41,543 bases of DNA from Rhodobiaceae bacterium. GTDB taxonomy: Bacteria > Pseudomonadota > Alphaproteobacteria > Rhizobiales > JAKPQE01. The stretch's first letter is position 1. Each line of letters begins with the position of its first letter. Positions 35,552 to 41,543 of the stretch are shown here, one piece after another. The notes under the pieces are model-generated. The model had not been told where the DNA came from. It saw only the letters and a list, made by a program, of their open reading frames with translations, and did not search any database. The DNA lies in contig JANQEG010000017.1 in the NCBI GenBank assembly GCA_028278505.1, positions 1 to 41,543 of the forward strand, written 5' to 3'. Made by a program: the position numbers and the translations under genes.

Positions 35552-37120
35552 TCATCCCGCCTGCAGCGCTTCGGGCTTGGTGCGGGCGCGTTTAACGACC
35601 AGCTTGTTGAGCGCGTGGATGTAGGCGCGCGCGGAGGCAACCAGCGTATCGGGGTCGGCGCCGCGGCCGATCACCGTCTTGCCCGCCTCTTCGAGCTTCA
35701 CCGTCACCTCGGCCTGGGCATCGGTGCCCTCGGTGACGGCGTGCACCTGATAGAGCGCCAGCACCGCCTCGTGCGGGACCATCTCCTTGATCGCGTTGAA
35801 GATCGCATCGACGGGACCGTTGCCGGTGGCTTCCCTTGTTGTGTGCGTGCCTTCGATGTCGAGCGTCAGCGTCGCCTTTTGCGGCCCGCCGGTGCCGGCA
35901 ATGACCGTCAACGCCATCACCTTGATGCGGTCGTCGGCAGTGCCGATCTCCTCGTCGACCAGCGCCTCAATGTCCTCGTCATAGACGTGCTTCTTGCGGT
36001 CGGCGAGATCCTTGAAGCGGCGGAACGCATCCTCAAACGCATTCTCGCCCAGCTCATAGCCCAATCCCTTCAGCTTCTCGCGGAAGGCATGGCGTCCGGA
36101 ATGCTTGCCCATCACCAGCGATGTCGCGGAAACGCCGACCGATTCCGGCGTCATGATCTCGTAGGTCTCGGTGTGCTTCAGCATGCCGTCCTGGTGGATG
36201 CCGGATTCGTGCGCGAACGCGTTCTGGCCGACGATCGCCTTGTTGTACTGGACCGGGAACGAGGTCACCGCCGACACCAGCTTCGAGGCACGCGTCAGAT
36301 AGGTCGAGTCGACGCCGGTCCAGAACGGCATCACGTCCTCGCGCGTCTTCAGCGCCATCACCACCTCTTCCAGCGCCGCATTGCCGGCGCGCTCGCCAAG
36401 GCCGTTGACGGCGCATTCGATCTGGCGCGCACCGGCGCGCACCCCGGCCAGCGAATTGGCGACCGCCATGCCGAGATCGTTATGGCAATGGGTCGAAAAG
36501 ACGACCTGATCGGCGCCCGGCACCCGCTCGCGCAGCATCTCAATCAGCGCGTAATACTCCTCCGGCACCGAATAGCCGACCGTGTCGGGCACGTTGATGG
36601 TGCCGGCGCCGGCCTTGATCGCCGCCTCGACGCAGCGGCACAGGAAATCGTGCTCAGTCCGGGTTCCGTCCTCGGGCGACCACTCGACGTCGTCGGTGTG
36701 GTTGCGGGCCCGGGTGACGCTGGCGATCACCGCCTCGTAGACCTGCTCCGGCTCCATCTGGAGCTTGTATTTCATGTGCACCGGGCTGGTCGAAATGAAG
36801 GTGTGGATGCGGCCGCGCTTCGCCGGCTTGATCGCCTCCGCCGCCCGGTCGATATCTTTCGCGCCGGCGCGCGCAAGACCGGCGACGGTCGCGGTCTTGA
36901 CCAGCTTGGCGATCTCGTTGACCGCCTCGAAATCGCCGTTGGAGGCGATCGGGAACCCGGCCTCGATGATATCGACGCCCATGTCGTCGAGGATTTCGGC
37001 GACCTGCAGCTTCTCCTCCAGCGTCATCGACGCGCCTGGAGATTGTTCGCCGTCACGCAAAGTGGTGTCGAAGATGATGACGCGGTCCTCTGCGGACCTC
37101 GTTTCGCTCGGCTTGTCCAT
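35552..37120 (-). CDS. leuA: 2-isopropylmalate synthase
   Basis: LeuA condenses acetyl-CoA with 2-oxoisovalerate to 2-isopropylmalate, the first committed step of leucine synthesis. The 522-aa protein has the HMGL-like barrel with FDTTLRDGEQSPGASM (residues 17-32, Arg/Asp catalytic), the metal-binding HCHNDLGMAVANSLAG, GERAGNAALEEV and GIHQDG. The C-terminal leucine-binding regulatory domain (about 395-505) includes ATGNGPVDAIFNAI, so feedback inhibition by leucine is expected. The start is the ATG at 37120. A possible leader peptide is described at 37248-37364. Confidence 0.97.
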   Translation of the reverse strand: MDKPSETRSAEDRVIIFDTTLRDGEQSPGASMTLEEKLQVAEILDDMGVDIIEAGFPIASNGDFEAVNEIAKLVKTATVAGLARAGAKDIDRAAEAIKPAKRGRIHTFISTSPVHMKYKLQMEPEQVYEAVIASVTRARNHTDDVEWSPEDGTRTEHDFLCRCVEAAIKAGAGTINVPDTVGYSVPEEYYALIEMLRERVPGADQVVFSTHCHNDLGMAVANSLAGVRAGARQIECAVNGLGERAGNAALEEVVMALKTREDVMPFWTGVDSTYLTRASKLVSAVTSFPVQYNKAIVGQNAFAHESGIHQDGMLKHTETYEIMTPESVGVSATSLVMGKHSGRHAFREKLKGLGYELGENAFEDAFRRFKDLADRKKHVYDEDIEALVDEEIGTADDRIKVMALTVIAGTGGPQKATLTLDIEGTHTTREATGNGPVDAIFNAIKEMVPHEAVLALYQVHAVTEGTDAQAEVTVKLEEAGKTVIGRGADPDTLVASARAYIHALNKLVVKRARTKPEALQAG

Positions 37121-37558
37121 CGGAATCTGATCCTTCTGTCCGCCCCCTGCCGCTCGGCAATTCCCGGGGGGTATTCACGTGTGGGACTGTCGCTTGACTT
37201 TGATCTCCCCTAAGAACCCGCCCGACGGCTCGCCGGACTGCCGGTGCTCAGGGGCAGCTAAGGAGAAGGATCCCGGCCAGAAGGACAAACGCCGACAACG
37301 CCGCCGGCAATTGCCGGGGGTCGTGCGCCAACGCGATAGAGCGGGATGTTCCGCACGCGTTCATGGCCTTGCCTTGCGCTCCTGGTTCACACGCTTCGAA
37401 CAGGGTCCGCCGCAATGGTCACGATAAGGTTAATGCGACCGGACCCGGAACTTGTACCCGTAAATAGCCGGCCTTGGCAAGCCGGCAAGGCTGGCGGGCC
37501 CGCGGCCGGCGCGGTTCTGATATGCTATCCTTCACGTGTCGTTATCGGGGGGAAGGTC
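37121..37558. promoter_or_regulatory. divergent leuA / methyltransferase control region
   Basis: This 438-base spacer holds the possible leuA leader on the minus strand and, on the plus strand, the promoter of the methyltransferase gene. Hairpins GGCAATTGCC (37307-37316) and GCCGGCCTTGGCAAGCCGGC-like inverted segments (37470-37487) are present. The plus-strand open frame from 37346 has no resemblance to coding sequence before 37559. Confidence 0.45.
37248..37364 (-). CDS. possible leader peptide upstream of leuA
   Basis: A 38-codon frame starts with ATG at 37364 and ends with TGA at 37250-37248, 127 bases before leuA. Its second half is rich in branched-chain codons: FVLLAGILLLSC has five leucines, one isoleucine and one valine in twelve codons. 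CCCCTGAG, overlapping its stop, can pair with CTTAGGGG about 35 bases on, and a second hairpin (CCCCC...GGGGG) lies just before leuA. This fits ribosome-mediated attenuation by leucine/isoleucine/valine supply. However, no terminator-like T run is visible and no ribosome-binding site stands out, so it could be chance. Confidence 0.35.
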   Translation of the reverse strand: MNACGTSRSIALAHDPRQLPAALSAFVLLAGILLLSCP

Positions 37559-38203
37559 ATGTCCGACCGGGAAAACAAGGCGGAAAAGCTGCTGAAGGGC
37601 GCCTACCGGCTGCAGACGCCCGAAGACAATGTCTCCTATTACAGGACGTTCGCGGCCGACTATGACGGCGTGTTCGTCAACGACATGGGCTATGTCTACG
37701 CCAAGGCGGTGGCCGCCTGCTATCGCCGCCACGCCGCCGATGCCGACGTGCCGATCGCCGATATCGGCTGCGGCACCGGCGCGGTCGCCGAAGCGCTCGA
37801 CCCGGTCCCTCAGATCGACGGCTTCGACATCTCGGCGGAAATGATCGACGTTGCGCGGGCCAAGGGCATCTACCGCGCTTTCTATGAGGTCGACCTGACC
37901 GCCGATCTGGATCCGCTGCCGAACGGCTATGGCGCGGTGCTCAGCGCCGGCACCTTCACCCACGGTCATCTTGGACCCGACGCGCTCGAAAGCCTGCTTC
38001 GGATCGGCCGTCCGGGATCGCTCTTCTGCATCGGGATCAATTCAGCACATTTCGAAAAACAGGGCTTTGGGCGGCTTCTCGACGCGCTCGCGGAGGCCGG
38101 GTCGATTACCGCGCCCGAATTCGAAACCGTCCGGATCTACCGCACCGAAGACGGCGAGCACGCCGGCGACACCGCCGAAATCGTCGTGTTTCGCCTGCGG
38201 TAG
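37559..38203 (+). CDS. class I SAM-dependent methyltransferase
   Basis: The 214-aa protein has the Rossmann methyltransferase fold. Motif I is IADIGCGTGAVAEAL (residues 66-80), the acidic ribose-binding residue lies in DGFDISAEMIDVA (about 89-101), and a post-motif ILSAGTF-like segment appears as AVLSAGTFTHGHLG near 127-140. The N-terminus (YYRTFAADYDGVF) is typical of small-molecule methyltransferases. The substrate is unknown. GGGGGAAG lies before the ATG at 37559. It is followed by repeats and a GIY-YIG gene. Confidence 0.87.
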   Translation: MSDRENKAEKLLKGAYRLQTPEDNVSYYRTFAADYDGVFVNDMGYVYAKAVAACYRRHAADADVPIADIGCGTGAVAEALDPVPQIDGFDISAEMIDVARAKGIYRAFYEVDLTADLDPLPNGYGAVLSAGTFTHGHLGPDALESLLRIGRPGSLFCIGINSAHFEKQGFGRLLDALAEAGSITAPEFETVRIYRTEDGEHAGDTAEIVVFRLR

Positions 38204-38297
38204 TCCACGTCGGGTCGGTGCCGGCCGGTTTAGCTTGACGCCGTCGCCACCCGATTACCCCACCATCGTCACCACACGACCACCCCTCCGTCGTCAC

Positions 38298-38316
38298 CAC
38301 CCGGTTTATCCGGGTG
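38298..38316. repeat. CACCCGG-TTTAT-CCGGGTG hairpin
   Basis: The stem and loop and the flanking CCCCTCC-GTCGTCACCA and CTCCATTGG match 21680-21721. It lies just before the GIY-YIG gene and may overlap its 5' untranslated region. Confidence 0.7.
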
Positions 38317-38340
38317 CTCCATTGGCGTATCCATTTTGCA

Positions 38341-38628
38341 ATGAGCTATTTCGTCTACATCCTCGCCAACGGCAAACGCGGAACGCCCTACACCGGCGTG
38401 ACCAGCGATCTACCGCGCCGGGTATGGGAGCACAGGGCGAAGGTCGCGCCGGGCTTCACGTCCAGATTTGCCGTCGACCGGCTCGTCTATTTCGAAGCGC
38501 TGGATGATGCCGAATCCGCCATTCGGCGTGAAAAGCGCATCAAGAAATGGCCGCGCGCCTGGAAGATCCGGGCGATCGAGGCGGACAATCCCGATTGGCG
38601 GGATCTTTATGAAGGCCTCAACAAATAG
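38341..38628 (+). CDS. GIY-YIG nuclease superfamily protein
   Basis: The 95-aa protein starts MSYFVYILANGKRGTPYTGV, with FVYIL and YTGV as the GIY-YIG motifs. SDLPRRVWEHR supplies the conserved Arg, and a Lys-rich IRREKRIKKWPRAWKIRAIE helix follows, typical of the UvrC-N/YhbQ-like small GIY-YIG proteins. The ribosome-binding site is weak. Upstream in-frame codons to 38314 lie in a repeat and were not used. Small proteins of this type are common and often sit next to repeats. The activity is unproven. Confidence 0.85.
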   Translation: MSYFVYILANGKRGTPYTGVTSDLPRRVWEHRAKVAPGFTSRFAVDRLVYFEALDDAESAIRREKRIKKWPRAWKIRAIEADNPDWRDLYEGLNK

Positions 38629-38692
38629 GATTCGTTGCCGCGACGCCTTGTCGTATTCGCTTAAGTGTTACCGTGCTGAGAGGGGCATTGGA

Positions 38693-38806
38693 TCGCCCGC
38701 ATAAAGCGGGCGAAGACGATGTTGAGAGGACGATTTTCAACCGCAGCCACCTTTGCAGTTTCCAGGAGGCACTTGGTCGCCACTACCCGGATGAACCGGG
38801 TGATGA
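38693..38806. repeat. two hairpin repeats after the GIY-YIG gene
   Basis: TCGCCCGC-ATAAA-GCGGGCGA (38693-38713) is a variant of the 21791-21811 hairpin. ACCCGG-ATGA-ACCGGGT (about 38786-38802) is a variant of the CACCCGG family. They fill most of the 245-base gap between the GIY-YIG gene and the convergent phzF-family gene. Confidence 0.65.
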
Positions 38807-38873
38807 CAGGAGAGAAGGACTGCGAATCGGAGCGTAAGAGCTGCGACCGGACAGCAGCCGCCTCAGCCCCGCA

Positions 38874-39794
38874 TCACAGCCGCAGCTTGCCTTCGGCAAC
38901 GATGATCGCATCGCCGCCGATCCGCTTGGCGTGAAGCTCACCGCCTGCGACATCGATCTCCAGCTTGATGCAGCTCGGGCGGCCCATTTCCACCCCCTGC
39001 TCGATATGCACGATATGGGTGCCGTCCCACGGATCGTCGAAAACCTTGACGACGCCGGCGAACGCCGCCGCCGCCGAGCCGGTCGCCGGATCCTCGCCGA
39101 TGCCCCCGGTCGGCGTGAACATCCGGGCGTGAAAATCGCAATCGTGGCGCACCGTGTCGCGGCAGTAGACGTAGACGCAAGCCGCGATGCCGTTGCGCCC
39201 GGCGCCGAACGCATCGGTCCACAGCGCCGGAACGATCTGCGCCTTGGCGATCGCGTCGAGCCCGTTCACCGGCACGAAGGTGAATTCGAGCCCGGCCTCG
39301 TAGCGGCTCGGCCTGTGGTTTTCGAAACCGATTTCCGATTTGGCCAGGCCGAGCGCGGCGGCGATCCGCTCAGCGCTGGCGGTCTCGCCCGCCGGCTGCG
39401 ACAGCATCGGCGCATCGAATTCGGCAAATCCGCGCCCGTTCGGGCGGACGATCACGCCGCAGCGTACCGGCCCGATATTCTCTTCGAGCACGATGATCGC
39501 ATCCTGGTCCTCGCTGACCTTGCCAAGACGCTCGCCGGCCAGCAGAACCGCCGTTCCCACCGTCGGATGGCCGGCGAACGGAACCTCGCCGCCCGGCGTG
39601 AAGATGCGCACCTTCGCCGTATGTGCCGGATTGTCCGCCTTCATCACGAACACCGTCTCCGACAGATTGAACTCGCGCGCGATCGCCAGCATGCGCTCGT
39701 CGCTCAGCCGGTCCGCCCGCAGCACCACGGCCAGCGGATTTCCGGTCAGGGCCGTGTCGGTAAAAACGTCCAGAACGGCATAGCGCAGCGACAT
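38874..39794 (-). CDS. PhzF-family isomerase/epimerase
   Basis: The 306-aa protein has the two-domain PhzF/diaminopimelate-epimerase-like fold. It starts YAVLDVFTDTALTGNPLAVV. The catalytic glutamate is Glu46 in NLSETVF, followed by RIFTPGGEVPFAGHPTVGTA (68-87) and the second-domain mirror ARMFTPTGGIGEDPATGSAA. The natural substrate in most bacteria is unknown, and no phenazine genes are present. AGGAGA lies upstream of the ATG. It is divergent from the TsoY-like gene. Confidence 0.92.
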   Translation of the reverse strand: MSLRYAVLDVFTDTALTGNPLAVVLRADRLSDERMLAIAREFNLSETVFVMKADNPAHTAKVRIFTPGGEVPFAGHPTVGTAVLLAGERLGKVSEDQDAIIVLEENIGPVRCGVIVRPNGRGFAEFDAPMLSQPAGETASAERIAAALGLAKSEIGFENHRPSRYEAGLEFTFVPVNGLDAIAKAQIVPALWTDAFGAGRNGIAACVYVYCRDTVRHDCDFHARMFTPTGGIGEDPATGSAAAAFAGVVKVFDDPWDGTHIVHIEQGVEMGRPSCIKLEIDVAGGELHAKRIGGDAIIVAEGKLRL

Positions 39795-39942
39795 GGGCGG
39801 TCGGTCTCCTGATGGTCGGTTCCCAGCCCGGGACCGGGCCCCCTCTGCGTAAAGCCGCCGGGCCGGACGATCAAGGCGAAAGGTGCTGGAAGAAAATTAA
39901 GCCTGCGACGGAATGGCCGTTGCCTTTTCCAAAATTCTATGT

Positions 39943-39966
39943 ATTCCTATTTTCGAATATACGAAT
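39943..39966 (+). promoter_or_regulatory. ATTC-N8-GAAT operator upstream of the TsoY-like gene
   Basis: ATTC (39943-39946), eight bases, GAAT (39955-39958) is followed in register by a second GAAT (39963-39966) that pairs with TTTC (39951-39954), giving an overlapping weaker site. The region is AT-rich. The start codon is 30 bases from the main site, so the operator overlaps or lies just after the likely transcription start. Confidence 0.6.
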
Positions 39967-39988
39967 ATCAAAGATATAGAGGTCAACC

Positions 39989-41206
39989 ATGCGCCTGAAC
40001 TCGAACCTCCGCGAGGGCTACAGCCCCCTCTTCTTTCTCGCCGCGCTCGGCAATGGCGGCCTTTCCGTGGCGTTCTTCATGTTCCTGATGTTCATGACGC
40101 CGCACCAGGGCCAGCCGATCCCCACCTACGAAACCTGGACCGCCGCCTTCCATCAGGGCGGTTCGCTGATGCAGTGGATGATCCTGTTCGCCGTCCTCGG
40201 CATCGTCTTCTTCGCCGCCAACCACATCCGCCTGCTCGCCTGGAACGTCCGCGAATTCCTGGCGTTCAAGACGACGGAGGCGTTTCGGCGCCTGCGCAGC
40301 GGCAATACGGAAACGCAACTGATGGCGATCCCCCTCACCTTCGCCATGTCGATCAATGTCGGCTTCATCCTCGGCGCCCTTTTTGTGCCCGGGCTTTGGA
40401 CGGTCGTGGAATATCTGTTTCCGGCAGCGCTCTTCGCCTTCGGCCTTGTCGGCTATTTCGCGCTGGCCATTTATGGCGACTTCTTCACCCGAATCCTGAC
40501 CCGGAAGGGCGGCTTCGCCTGTGCCCAGAACAACAATCTCGGCCAGATGGTCTCGATCTTCGCCTTCGCCATGATCGGCGTCGGCCTCGCCGCGCCGGCC
40601 GCGATGAGCCACACCGGGGCAACCATCGCCGTCGCCTATATCGCCTCCACCTTCTTCATCGCCGCCGCGGTTCTGCTCGGCCTGATCAAGCTGACGCTCG
40701 GCTTCCGCGCGATGATGGAGCACGGCGCCGGCGCCGAGACGACCCCGACGATCTGGATCGTCATCCCGATCCTCACCGTCGTCGGCATCGCGATCTATCG
40801 CCTCAACATGGCGCTTGCGCACCATTTCGATGCGGAATGGGCCGCCGGCTCGATCTTCGCCTTCCTGACCACGCTGTTCGCGATCCAGCTTCTGTTCGGC
40901 CTGCTCGGCTACGGCGTGATGAAACGGGTCGGCTATTTCGCCCGCTTCGTCGACGGCCCGGAAAAATCGCCCGGCGCCTACACGCTGATCTGCCCGGGCG
41001 TCGCGCTGTTCGTGGCCGGCAATTTCCTCGTCAATGCGGGGCTCGTGAACATCGGCATCGTGGAGAAGTTCTCCGCGGCCTATTTCCTTCTCTATGTGCC
41101 GCTGCTGATCCTCTTGGCCGTCACGATCCGCACCATGTTCAAGCTGAACGGCAAGCTGCTCAAGGCCGACCGACCGGTCGGCCCGTCCGCGGCCGCCGCC
41201 GGCTGA
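39989..41206 (+). CDS. TsoY-like polytopic membrane protein
   Basis: The 405-aa product has about ten hydrophobic segments, starting with SPLFFLAALGNGGLSVAFFM (residues 11-30). It resembles what I recall as the TsoY family of membrane (seleno)proteins, linked by context to sulfur or selenium handling, although transport activity is not established. Candidate key cysteines are in GFACAQNNNLGQM (about 174-186) and LICPGVALFVAGN (about 333-345). No in-frame UGA is present, so this would be a cysteine version. The ATG at 39989 follows AGAGG. A strong terminator follows at 41230, and an ATTC-N8-GAAT site precedes it. It appears monocistronic. Confidence 0.7.
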   Translation: MRLNSNLREGYSPLFFLAALGNGGLSVAFFMFLMFMTPHQGQPIPTYETWTAAFHQGGSLMQWMILFAVLGIVFFAANHIRLLAWNVREFLAFKTTEAFRRLRSGNTETQLMAIPLTFAMSINVGFILGALFVPGLWTVVEYLFPAALFAFGLVGYFALAIYGDFFTRILTRKGGFACAQNNNLGQMVSIFAFAMIGVGLAAPAAMSHTGATIAVAYIASTFFIAAAVLLGLIKLTLGFRAMMEHGAGAETTPTIWIVIPILTVVGIAIYRLNMALAHHFDAEWAAGSIFAFLTTLFAIQLLFGLLGYGVMKRVGYFARFVDGPEKSPGAYTLICPGVALFVAGNFLVNAGLVNIGIVEKFSAAYFLLYVPLLILLAVTIRTMFKLNGKLLKADRPVGPSAAAAG

Positions 41207-41543
41207 TGGCGTTTCTCAGAAAAGGTGAGCACCCCGATGACTGTGCGACATAGTGTCATCGGGGTGTTTTACCGTTTACATTTCAATTTTCGCATGTTTG
41301 TATCTTAGAATAGGTTCCGGATGGCACCGCCTTGGGGGGACGGCGTGGCGACGATTGCGCCGGGCGAAGCCAATACCCCAGGCAGATGAGCAGAGGCAGC
41401 GGTTCCGCGCCGCTCATTGCCGTCCCCGTCCCGCAAGGGACACCAAGAGCGTCGGGCGGCAAGGTTGACCCATTCTGACGGAGCAGATTTGTGACAAGGT
41501 CAAGCAAAGACGCGAAGGGCGGGCTGGTGGCCCGGTCGAGCGG
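41207..41543. other. gene-free right edge
   Basis: After the terminator there is a short AT-rich stretch (41266-41315), then GC-rich DNA with no supported gene. 41470-41504 (starting CCATTCTGACGGAGC) resembles the reverse complement of 6448-6482 in the MITE-like element, so a related element may begin here and run past the window edge. Confidence 0.5.
41230..41270 (+). terminator. intrinsic terminator after the TsoY-like gene
   Basis: A perfect 12-bp stem (CACCCCGATGAC, 41230-41241, with GTCATCGGGGTG, 41255-41266) and a 13-base loop are followed by TTTT and a further T-containing stretch. It starts 24 bases after the stop codon at 41206. Confidence 0.92.

Noticed and set aside
37346-37558. 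N-terminal extension of the methyltransferase
   Set aside because: The segment lacks family similarity, and the ATG at 37559 has a clear ribosome-binding site and gives a normal N-terminus.
39913-41253. A 446-codon frame overlapping the TsoY-like gene
   Set aside because: It is a shifted-frame shadow rich in Arg/Pro/His. The 39989 frame gives a coherent membrane protein.

Overview
The window looks like chromosomal DNA from a GC-rich alphaproteobacterium, most likely of the Hyphomicrobiales (Rhizobiales) type. The evidence is the topA-rnr-NUDIX order, the secG-pyrG-...-kdsA neighbourhood, the flgE-flgK-flgL block, RIME-like palindromes, and LeuA and DUF3365 proteins of familiar alphaproteobacterial form. 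The genus cannot be fixed from the sequence alone. I saw no tRNA, rRNA, CRISPR array or transposase gene.

Layout. 1-1197 is a non-coding mosaic of dispersed repeats. 1198-6005 (minus) encodes the flagellar hook and hook-filament junction proteins FlgE, FlgK and FlgL. 6237-6506 is a MITE-like element in front of a solo MoxR ATPase gene, followed by RIME-like palindromes and two small genes. 8272-13846 is the topA-rnr-NUDIX block. After a repeat cluster come an MFS permease, a secreted protein, kdsA, a chemoreceptor, a glyoxalase-like gene, pyrG and secG (14549-22724). An aldo/keto reductase and a cobalamin-binding-type radical SAM protein follow (23257-25731).

26040-32311 is the most interesting part. 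It carries aprMBA, encoding a membrane-anchored adenylylsulfate (APS) reductase of the sulfur-oxidiser type, which would oxidise sulfite to APS in the cytoplasm. Immediately upstream, between the apparent promoter and aprM, lie decayed fragments of a second, different aprB and aprA. They resemble the Apr proteins of sulfate reducers and of the second sulfur-oxidiser lineage. This looks like a fossil of gene displacement, with the resident aprBA replaced by an aprMBA cassette. Downstream of aprA are two small unrecognised genes, a SlyD-like FKBP prolyl isomerase and a DUF695/RraB-type protein.

The palindrome ATTC-N8-GAAT, as I recall it for SqrR/SoxR-type ArsR-family sulfur-responsive repressors, occurs three times in my by-eye scan. 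Each copy is intergenic: in the apr promoter (26040), in front of an IclR regulator (33018) and in front of a TsoY-like membrane protein (39943). The window may therefore hold three members of one sulfide/persulfide-responsive regulon. The repressor gene itself is not here.

The rest (33143-41206) holds the IclR regulator, a c-type haem DUF3365 protein, a DUF123/Uri nuclease-like protein, leuA with a possible leader peptide, a methyltransferase, a GIY-YIG protein, a PhzF-family protein and the TsoY-like protein, which ends in a strong terminator. Several families of intergenic hairpin repeats recur between these blocks.
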